Assembly (NCBI GenBank): GCA_043822165.1
Contig: JBDRCA010000147.1
Location: 1 to 9,967 of the forward strand
DNA: 9,967 bases
Direction: 5' to 3'
Source of the DNA: SCGC-AAA252-I15 sp043822165
GTDB lineage: Archaea; Altiarchaeota; Altiarchaeia; IMC4; SCGC-AAA252-I15
The stretch's first letter is position 1; each line of letters begins with the position of its first letter. The translations under genes were made by a program, and so were the position numbers. Positions 5,739 through 9,967 of this stretch are shown here, piece after piece. The notes below the pieces were generated by a model. That model was not told the DNA's origin. It saw only the letters and a program-made list of their open reading frames with translations, and did not search any database.

Positions 5739-6281
5739 TCATTTTGCCGTAAGGATTAAGTCGACTTTTTCGCGGAGTTTTTCGACGGAGCTTGTGTTTT
5801 CGATTACTTCGTCTGCCAATGCCTTTATTTCATCCAGGTTTTTCTCGGTGTCTTTCTCCTCTGATTCCCTGAACTTTTCGAGAGTCATGCCTGCTTCGCC
5901 CCTGGTGCCTCTTTTAACTGCTCGTTTGTATCTCTGCTTTAGGGGCGCGTCCACGAAGATGATGATATTTTCTTTGAAAGAGCGCACGAGTTCGGCTTCT
6001 TTTTTGTAGCGGATGCCGTCAACGATTACCAGCTTTGACGTGGATTTTCCGATTCTCGCCTTCATCGCCTCTGTTAGAACGTTTTCACCAAATGATGCGC
6101 GAAGCCCTGCGCCGAGTTCCTGCAGGTTTTCCCGGGTGTTGGACAGACCCAGGACTTCAAGCACGTCCCGCAGTATATCTGAGAACCTGAAGATGCTTGC
6201 CCTGTGTTTTTCGGCAAGATGACGGGATACTTCGCCCTTGCCGGATGCTATTCTCCCAGCTAATCCAACAACAAAGGTCAT
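5739..6281 (-). CDS. P-loop nucleotide kinase (CoaE/UPF0200-like fold)
   Basis: A 180-aa P-loop phosphotransferase. Walker A is GRIASGKG at residues 9-16, FRFSDILRDVLE (31-42) occupies the NMP-binding region, VDGIRY at 87-92 ends the Walker B-like strand, and a basic lid segment lies at about 115-129 (with Lys/Arg at nearly every third position). The layout resembles archaeal dephospho-CoA kinase-like and UPF0200 proteins and phage deoxynucleoside monophosphate kinases; motif reading cannot choose between them. Its ATG follows the stop of the dCMP deaminase gene with no gap (TAAATG), so the two are almost certainly translated from one mRNA. That partnership makes a deoxynucleoside monophosphate the most attractive substrate, but this is inference from context. 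It converges with the PHP gene. Confidence 0.75.
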   Translation of the reverse strand: MTFVVGLAGRIASGKGEVSRHLAEKHRASIFRFSDILRDVLEVLGLSNTRENLQELGAGLRASFGENVLTEAMKARIGKSTSKLVIVDGIRYKKEAELVRSFKENIIIFVDAPLKQRYKRAVKRGTRGEAGMTLEKFRESEEKDTEKNLDEIKALADEVIENTSSVEKLREKVDLILTAK

Positions 6282-6764
6282 TTACTGGTCTTCGTATTTT
6301 TCGACTTCCCCGTTCACGATTTTGAGGGATACTCCCGCCTCGTCGAAAAGCTTTTTCGATTCCGCCGAGGAGTGATAATCCTTGTCTGCGACAACCCGGC
6401 TTATGCCCGCGTTGATGATCATTTTCGCGCAATTGTAGCAAGGAGTCATCTTAGTGTATATCGTCGCGCCGTCAACCGAGACGCCGACTTTCGCCGCATG
6501 AACGATCGCATTCTCCTCCGCGTGACAGGTCCTGACGCAATGCCTGCTCTTGGAGCCGTCCTCGTGCACGACCGTCTTCATCTGATGGCCGGCCTCGTCG
6601 CAATGGGCAAGACCAGCGGGAGCGCCAACGTATCCAGTTGATAGTATGCGTTTTTCTTTCGCTATGACGCAGCCGTTTTTACCCCTGTCGCAGGTCGCAC
6701 GCTCGGCGACTGTGTAGACTATCTTCATGAAGTACTCATCCCAGGATGGTCTCTTGTCAGTCAT
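6282..6764 (-). CDS. Deoxycytidylate (dCMP) deaminase family protein
   Basis: Zinc-dependent cytidine-deaminase-fold enzyme of the dCMP deaminase/ComEB family; the reaction dCMP to dUMP feeds thymidylate synthesis. HAEENA at residues 81-86 supplies the zinc His81 and catalytic Glu83, and PCYNC at 108-112 supplies Cys109 and Cys112. The N-terminal TCDRGKNGCVIA and GYVGAPAGLAHCDE (44-57) segments are typical of dCMP deaminases rather than cytosine or guanine deaminases. A length of 160 aa is normal. The start at 6764 is preceded by GGGGAT at 4-nt spacing and by a TATA box. The gene is the first of a two-gene unit with the P-loop kinase. Cytoplasmic. Allosteric control by dCTP/dTTP, known in some family members, cannot be judged here. 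Confidence 0.9.
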   Translation of the reverse strand: MTDKRPSWDEYFMKIVYTVAERATCDRGKNGCVIAKEKRILSTGYVGAPAGLAHCDEAGHQMKTVVHEDGSKSRHCVRTCHAEENAIVHAAKVGVSVDGATIYTKMTPCYNCAKMIINAGISRVVADKDYHSSAESKKLFDEAGVSLKIVNGEVEKYEDQ

Positions 6765-6795
6765 TTATCCCCAACCAAAAGAAATTGGAATGGTA

Positions 6796-6804
6796 GTATA
6801 AATA
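6796..6804 (-). promoter_or_regulatory. TATA box of the deaminase-kinase unit
   Basis: The minus strand reads TATTTATAC in the 49-bp gap between the surface-protein stop codon (6814) and the deaminase ATG (6764). The centre is 36 nt upstream of the ATG, which predicts a leader of about 10 nt beginning within GGTTGGGG. The deaminase pair therefore probably has its own promoter although the surface-protein gene lies upstream on the same strand. Confidence 0.5.
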
Positions 6805-6813
6805 CGGTTTGGG

Positions 6814-9800
6814 CTAGTTCATGCGGACTGGGAGGGATATGAGGTTCCAGCCTGTTACGAGCGGGCTTGTGAATGATACTGAGTTTGATTCGCCGGGGGA
6901 GGGGGGATTGTCGGAGTCTGAGCGTATCCAGTCGCCTGTGCCGTCTGGGGAGCGCATCCACGATGTTTCGAGGCCGGGGTCGGTTGTGTATGTATAGTTG
7001 TCGACGAGGATTCCGGTGTTGTTGAACAATCGCGCTTCGTCTCCGGTGGAGTCGAAGTTTATGTTAGTAACGGAACTGTTTAGCACCATGAATCCTCTGA
7101 CTGCTATTGTTCCGGAGGGTATCGTGTAGTTTTGGCTTCCTCCTTCTTGGTCGTCGATGGTCCATCCGGTGAGGTTGACGGGGACGTTTCCGCTGTTGTA
7201 TAGTTCAACCCAGTCCCAGTCGCTTCCGCCGCTTGGGTGTGGGTAGACTTCGTTTAAGACTACTTCCACTCGGACGAGGGTTGTGGTCGATGTCGTGGAG
7301 GAAGTGGATGATGTTGTCGTTGTCGTGGTTGTGGAGGTCGTGGACGTTGTCGTCGTTGAAGTCGTGGATGTCGTTGATGTTGTCGTCGAGACGAAACATA
7401 GGCTGAAGACCTGTATCCTGCTGTTTTGCGTGTCAGCAACGTAGAGCCTGTCTTCATCGTCTAATGCGATGCCAGACGGATAATCGAATTCCGATTGTTC
7501 GACACCCCTTGAGCCAAGAGTCTTCAGGTAGTTTTTCGATGAATTAAATACTTGGATTCTGTGGTTGTCCGTGTCGGCAACATATATGTTCCCGGAACTG
7601 TCGACTGCGACGTCTTGCGGGTGATTGAACTGGCCTGTGCTGGTCCCGTATGTTCCCAATACATCCAGGTAAGAGCCGTAGATAGTGTACATAAGGATGT
7701 TGCTCGAAGACACTCCCTCATCATACGTGTTGGCGACGTAGACTTTGTTTCCGTCGGAGTCTATGCCTTGCGGCTTGCTCAAGCCACCTCCTGAAAAAGC
7801 GGTGAGTAATGTAAGGTTCGTGTTGTATGCCATTATCCGGTTTTTGTCAGTGTCTGATACGAAGATTCTGCCGGCGGAATAATCATAGACTATCCCTGCT
7901 GGATCGTCCAGTCCGGATATGTTACCGTAAAATGAATTGTTTGACTCATAGAACGCCTGAACCCTCATGTTCTGCGTGTCTGCGACGAATATGCGAGTCG
8001 CATTAGTCCAGTTAGAACCATTATACGACGACACGTAACCCGCTGAAACCGCCTCAGGATACACAAAATTGGAGGCCTCTGGACCATATGAACCAAGAGA
8101 ACCCAAGTATGCTCCAGTGTCTTTGTTGAATCTCTGGTATCGGTGGTTGTAGGTGTCTGCGACATACAATGTTTTTCTGAATACGTCTATGCCTTCAAGC
8201 CAGTTGAGCTGTCCTGTGCCTGCGCCTTCCCCGTTGTCGATTACTAGAAGGGGTTTGGTCGAGTTCACTGTTATCGTGTAGTTGGCGGCCGCGAATGCGG
8301 TGTTGTTTACGCTGTCCCAGCACTGTATGTTCCAGATGAATGTTCCGTCGCATAGCTGCAGGGTCATGTTGTTGGAGGTGTAGTTTCCGATGGTGTAGTT
8401 TGTGTGTTTTATCTCCCAGCCACCGAAGTTCGTGTATATGGAGCAGTGCGTGAGGTTTCCGTTGTCGTATGGTGTGTATTTGAATGTTACGAGGCTTCCG
8501 GGGTTTAGGGTGGTGTTTGCGGGGTTGTTGAGCGTTATGGTTGGGGGTATGTTGTCTATCCAGTAGTATAGTGTGAAGCTTTTGTTGTTTTTGTTTCCGA
8601 GCATGTCTCTGCATCGTATGTAGTAGTATCTTGACGTGTAGAGCGCCAGGTATGCTGTGTGGGTTGTGTTGTAGGTGTGGTTGAAGTTGTATTCCATGTC
8701 GTCGTAGGTTTGGTCTGAGATGTTTGAGTACTTGCATTGAGCCCATTCATCGGTGTATATGGTGAGTGTCATGTTTGTTGTTGTGGGGGGGAATATGGTG
8801 CGGTTTTCAGGGGTGTGTCCTGTTATGTTGGTTTGGTTTCTCTCGCATCCTGGTTCGATGCAAAAGTTGTAGTATTGTCCGCCGTTTGTGCTGTTGCCGC
8901 AGTTTTCTGAGAGGTCGCAGAGGGTGAGCCAGTACTGGTAGGTTGTGTTTGCCGTGTGGTTTCCTGTGTTTATTGAGTGGTTGAATACTCTGAATTCCTG
9001 GTCTTTGATGACGGTCCAGGGGTCTGCCGTACCGTTTAGGCGGTAGTAGAGGGTTGCGTTTGAGTATTCGTCTGTTCCGAAGACTAGGGATACGTCGTTT
9101 TCCCAGGTTGGCATGTATGGCGTGAACCCTAGGTCTGTGGGGGTTGGCGGTGTTTCGTCGAGTACGCCGTAGTAGTATAGTTTCGTCGTGTTGACGTTCC
9201 CGGTTGTGTCCGTGGAGGTTATGGTGTAGACTATGAAGGTTTCGTTGAACGGGCCCGCAGAGGTGTTCCAGTTGTTCATGTAAGCCTTCGGGTTGCAGGT
9301 GTACGAGTCCGGAGACGTCATGGGTGTCAGGTTCACCCTGTCCCAGTGAGTATAGTTTCGGGTGTAGTTTATGTAGGCAGAGTATACGCTCCAGTTCCTG
9401 TTGTCTGTTATTTCTACCGTGAATCTTATGGTGTCGCCGGGGTTGTAGATGAGCGGGAGAATGTCTATGTCGGTTGTGTTCGGGGGGATGACGTCTTTGG
9501 GGTTAACCCATTCTATGGAGTTTATGGTCCATGTTTTTCCGTTGATGGTTGCGAGCAGCGGGTTTAGTCCGAAGAGCACTATTCCTGTCGTGTTTGAGGT
9601 GTTTGTGAGGGCTACTAGGACTTCGTCGTCGCCTGAGCTGCGGTTCGTGTGTATGACGATTGCCGGATAGTTTCCGGAGAGGCTTGATATTAGGATGGAG
9701 TATACGTCCGTGGAGTTGGTGATTATCTGCCAGGACGTGTTTATTGCCTTGTCTATGAGAGTGGGGTATGAGTCATCTATTACTTTACCGTATATTTCGA

Positions 9801-9967
9801 AGAAGTATTCGTCTCCCAGTGGGTCTACTCCTCCTTCCGGGAAGGCCGCCAATCCTTTTGACGCGTCGTAGAGTGATTCGCCGATGAATACGACACCGAG
9901 CTTTTTGTCTGCCCAGTGGTTTACTATGCCGGATACGAGGTCTCCTGTGACTGCTATGAACCGTGAG
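6814..9967 (-). CDS. Large secreted or surface glycoprotein: Ig/Fn3-like, six NHL repeats, Ser/Thr linker, lamin-tail domain (N-terminus outside window)
   Basis: The frame is open from the right edge to a TAG at 6814-6816, at least 1,050 codons. The TTG at 9852 is not a convincing start because 38 further sense codons precede it. Order from the N-terminal side: an unrecognised globular region (to about 9170); an Fn3/Ig-like module beginning DETPPTPTDL (near 9160); a cysteine-containing section (about 8900-8590); an Ig-like module beginning DNIPPTITL (near 8557); six NHL repeats (about 8245-7405), each with a YVADT-type strand and RxQxF-type end, enough for one six-bladed propeller; a Ser/Thr linker (7389-7279); a lamin-tail domain with LNEVYPHP and WDWVELYNSG (about 7270-6870); and a short GWNLISLPV end. 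More than 40 N-X-S/T sequons indicate an N-glycosylated extracellular protein. No C-terminal membrane anchor is present. Function is probably adhesion or envelope structure; ligands unknown. Confidence 0.9.
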   Translation of the reverse strand, partial: SRFIAVTGDLVSGIVNHWADKKLGVVFIGESLYDASKGLAAFPEGGVDPLGDEYFFEIYGKVIDDSYPTLIDKAINTSWQIITNSTDVYSILISSLSGNYPAIVIHTNRSSGDDEVLVALTNTSNTTGIVLFGLNPLLATINGKTWTINSIEWVNPKDVIPPNTTDIDILPLIYNPGDTIRFTVEITDNRNWSVYSAYINYTRNYTHWDRVNLTPMTSPDSYTCNPKAYMNNWNTSAGPFNETFIVYTITSTDTTGNVNTTKLYYYGVLDETPPTPTDLGFTPYMPTWENDVSLVFGTDEYSNATLYYRLNGTADPWTVIKDQEFRVFNHSINTGNHTANTTYQYWLTLCDLSENCGNSTNGGQYYNFCIEPGCERNQTNITGHTPENRTIFPPTTTNMTLTIYTDEWAQCKYSNISDQTYDDMEYNFNHTYNTTHTAYLALYTSRYYYIRCRDMLGNKNNKSFTLYYWIDNIPPTITLNNPANTTLNPGSLVTFKYTPYDNGNLTHCSIYTNFGGWEIKHTNYTIGNYTSNNMTLQLCDGTFIWNIQCWDSVNNTAFAAANYTITVNSTKPLLVIDNGEGAGTGQLNWLEGIDVFRKTLYVADTYNHRYQRFNKDTGAYLGSLGSYGPEASNFVYPEAVSAGYVSSYNGSNWTNATRIFVADTQNMRVQAFYESNNSFYGNISGLDDPAGIVYDYSAGRIFVSDTDKNRIMAYNTNLTLLTAFSGGGLSKPQGIDSDGNKVYVANTYDEGVSSSNILMYTIYGSYLDVLGTYGTSTGQFNHPQDVAVDSSGNIYVADTDNHRIQVFNSSKNYLKTLGSRGVEQSEFDYPSGIALDDEDRLYVADTQNSRIQVFSLCFVSTTTSTTSTTSTTTTSTTSTTTTTTTSSTSSTTSTTTLVRVEVVLNEVYPHPSGGSDWDWVELYNSGNVPVNLTGWTIDDQEGGSQNYTIPSGTIAVRGFMVLNSSVTNINFDSTGDEARLFNNTGILVDNYTYTTDPGLETSWMRSPDGTGDWIRSDSDNPPSPGESNSVSFTSPLVTGWNLISLPVRMN
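7279..7389 (-). repeat. Ser/Thr low-complexity linker repeat within the surface protein
   Basis: These 37 codons encode only Ser and Thr, mostly as STT/STTT units, between the NHL propeller and the lamin-tail domain. Codons vary (ACA, ACG, ACC, ACT, TCG, TCC, TCA), so the DNA is imperfectly rather than exactly repeated. Such stretches in archaeal surface proteins act as extended, often O-glycosylated spacers. The repeat unit is a multiple of three, so length changes would keep the frame. Confidence 0.85.

Noticed and set aside
7279..7389. Repeat-rich stretch as a CRISPR or direct-repeat array
   Set aside because: The repetition is triplet-level Ser/Thr coding inside a long frame, with no constant repeat and variable spacer pattern.
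8195..8746. His/Gln/Arg-rich minus-strand frame within the surface gene
   Set aside because: It is an out-of-frame shadow of the sequon-rich reading; composition reflects biased Asn/Thr codons in the true frame.
9849..9852. TTG at 9852 as the start of the surface protein
   Set aside because: The same frame stays open for 38 more codons to the window edge with similar coding character, and a secreted protein would need a signal peptide upstream.

Overview
This window looks archaeal and probably comes from a small-genome or environmental (for example DPANN-type) lineage. The grounds are a tRNA m1A methyltransferase of the archaeal TrmI type, an RtcB-family ligase homologue, TATA-like elements roughly 22-33 nt before several start codons (a leaderless arrangement), an AGGTGA Shine-Dalgarno, and a large sequon-rich surface protein with NHL, Ig-like and lamin-tail modules. 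The phylum cannot be fixed from sequence alone.

Left part (1-2102): the 5' end of glmS runs off the left edge on the minus strand. It is divergent from a dapA-like aldolase gene, and the two share a 59-bp spacer with a near-palindromic TATA element in the middle. The aldolase converges, with a 7-bp overlap, on an unrecognised acidic/lysine-rich protein. That protein is encoded just downstream of trmI on the minus strand.

Middle (2103-4384): reading along the minus strand, the order is a divergent RtcB-family protein, a 174-nt GC-rich stretch that looks like an undescribed structured RNA with its own TATA box, trmI, and the unknown protein. This groups two RNA-acting enzyme families around a candidate RNA gene. 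A PHP-domain metallohydrolase gene diverges from the RtcB-like gene across an AT-rich promoter region.

Right part (4385-9967): the PHP gene converges on a tight minus-strand pair, a dCMP deaminase followed directly (TAA-ATG) by a P-loop nucleotide kinase, which suggests pyrimidine deoxynucleotide supply. Upstream of that pair, on the same strand, lies more than 3.1 kb of a secreted or surface glycoprotein gene whose N-terminus is outside the window. It has Ig/Fn3-like regions, a six-repeat NHL propeller, a 37-residue Ser/Thr linker, a lamin-tail domain and an abrupt end. Apart from the 229-bp interval 2859-3087, which holds the candidate RNA, there is little non-coding DNA; no gene-free stretch exceeds 300 bases. 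I saw no tRNA, rRNA, CRISPR array or insertion sequence.
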